In this document: positions 41,424-42,270 of the stretch, one piece after another
Position numbering within the stretch: the first letter of the stretch is position 1
Layout of the letters: each line of letters starts with the position of its first letter
NCBI GenBank assembly: GCA_017475035.1
Contig: JAFVGK010000143.1
Span: 1 to 42,270, forward strand
Direction: 5' to 3'
Source of the DNA: Blautia sp.
GTDB lineage: Bacteria > Bacillota > Clostridia > Lachnospirales > Lachnospiraceae
DNA: 42,270 nucleotides
The notes under the pieces: generated by a model
Told to the model about the DNA's origin: nothing
What the model saw: only the letters and a program-made list of their open reading frames with translations
The model's database searches: none
Program-made: the position numbers and the translations under genes

Positions 41424-41945
41424 ATGGCAGTAATTCGCAGCGCGGCAATAGAGGATGCCGAAGAGCTTCTGAAGATTTATTCCTACTATGTTGAGAATAC
41501 AGCGATTTCCTTTGAATATGTGGCTCCGACGCTTGACGCGTTCCGGAATCGGATCCTGCATACTCTGGAGAGATATCCTTATCTTGTTCTGGAAGATGAC
41601 GGAAGGATAAAGGGATACGCCTATGCCGGTGTCTTTAAGGGAAGGGCCGCTTATGATCATTGCTGTGAGGTGACGATCTATCTTGACCGGGATTCGAAGG
41701 GAAAGGGATATGGCAGGGCCTTGTATGAAGCGTTGGAGGATGCTTTAAGAAAGCTCGGGATCATCAACTTGTATGCCTGTATAGGTGATCCGATTTTGGA
41801 GGATGAGTATCTGACGAAGAACAGTGAAAGGTTTCACCGGCGTATCGGATATACAAAGGTGGGTGAGTTCCATAAGTGCGGATATAAGTTTGGGCGCTGG
41901 TACAATATGATCTGGATGGAGAAAATGATCGGTGAGCACCGATAG
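41424..41945 (+). CDS. GNAT N-acetyltransferase (PAT/MddA-like)
   Basis: This cytosolic acetyl-CoA-dependent N-acetyltransferase has 173 aa. The opening IRSAAIEDAEELLKIYSYYV with SFEYVAPT is typical of the phosphinothricin/methionine-sulfone acetyltransferase group. The acetyl-CoA loop is SKGKGYGRALYEAL (motif A), and the late HRRIGYTKVGEFHKCGYKFG block completes the fold. It follows the DUF3990 gene by 8 bp with GGAG about 15 bases upstream, so they share a transcript. The amine substrate is not predictable. Confidence 0.88.
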   Translation: MAVIRSAAIEDAEELLKIYSYYVENTAISFEYVAPTLDAFRNRILHTLERYPYLVLEDDGRIKGYAYAGVFKGRAAYDHCCEVTIYLDRDSKGKGYGRALYEALEDALRKLGIINLYACIGDPILEDEYLTKNSERFHRRIGYTKVGEFHKCGYKFGRWYNMIWMEKMIGEHR

Positions 41946-42177
41946 AGAACGGTAGCTGCCAGGTACGTTTATGTATAAACGGTATCATAAATGTCAGCCG
42001 GCAGACTCAACCTCTGAAGAGTGAACGCGTTTCCCTTCTGAACCGAAACGGCAGTTCATTTTGGTCACGAAGTAATAAATGACGCAGAGAGGATCGGCAA
42101 TTAAGGCATATGGTCATCAATGATCAACAACCAATGCTTTTAAAATAAGGCTATAGCCAAATATATCCTATAACTGT

Positions 42178-42205
42178 AGCGCCCCCTGAAGTAGGGTGCT
42201 TTTTA
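42178..42205 (+). terminator. Short terminator near window end
   Basis: AGCGCCC (42178-42184) pairs with GGGTGCT (42194-42200, one G-U), followed by TTTTATAA. The 325 bp after the GNAT gene otherwise contain no gene; a GGCTATAGCC palindrome lies at 42149-42158. Confidence 0.65.
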
Positions 42206-42270
42206 TAATGTATAGACAATTCACGAGCAAAAATTAATATATATGTAACCAAAATATAACAAAGTCGAAA

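Overview
The window is about 42 kb of Gram-positive-type, roughly 50% G+C chromosomal DNA. It most resembles an anaerobic, amino-acid- and sugar-fermenting member of the Clostridia, and Lachnospiraceae-like is my best guess. The reasons are AGGAGG-type ribosome binding sites, many near-consensus sigma-A promoters (TTGACA-N17-TATAAT), strong U-tailed terminators, a secreted Ig-like/L,D-transpeptidase protein, ferredoxin-dependent indolepyruvate oxidoreductase, 2-hydroxyacyl-CoA dehydratases and no phage, transposase, tRNA or rRNA gene. One feature does not fit a typical monoderm: the substrate-binding proteins carry Sec signal peptides without a clear lipobox. The family assignment therefore stays open.

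Layout. 0.6-5.8 kb: housekeeping genes (MgtE magnesium channel, phosphoglycerate mutase, tRNA-dihydrouridine synthase, L,D-transpeptidase). 5.8-14.5 kb: two ABC importers. The first is an iron/polyamine-type system (binding protein, ATPase, fused double permease). It is followed by a LysR regulator and then metNIQ for methionine. 14.7-19.1 kb: iorA-iorB-paaK-ACT, an oxidative aromatic amino-acid fermentation module. 19.4-21.1 kb (minus): a secreted type-B carboxylesterase. 21.9-31.9 kb: a sugar catabolism region with a DUF4432-like mutarotase, ROK regulator, D-lyxose isomerase, RbsACB-type importer, PfkB kinase, AlsE/Rpe-type epimerase and SIS-domain hexuloisomerase. 31.9-33.3 kb (minus): class II fumarase.

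33.8-39.0 kb holds the most unusual locus. It is a tight five-gene operon with a CooC-type nickel-insertion ATPase (CXC motif), an HgdC-type activator, a stand-alone protein resembling the central domain of acetyl-CoA synthase (CdhC/AcsB) and two large 2-hydroxyacyl-CoA dehydratase/benzoyl-CoA reductase-family subunits. The mix suggests a radical, possibly nickel-linked CoA-ester enzyme whose substrate cannot be read from sequence. 39-42 kb: a tiny membrane protein, an XRE/membrane-protein pair, and a DUF3990-GNAT pair behind large repeats.

The intergenic spaces are heavily colonised by at least five families of short, non-coding, hairpin-forming repeats (called A-E here). They sit in leaders, between operons and even over a stop codon. 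Two near-identical inverted B copies bracket the 14.7-21.7 kb segment, so that segment could in principle invert. I saw no CRISPR array and no recognised riboswitch class.
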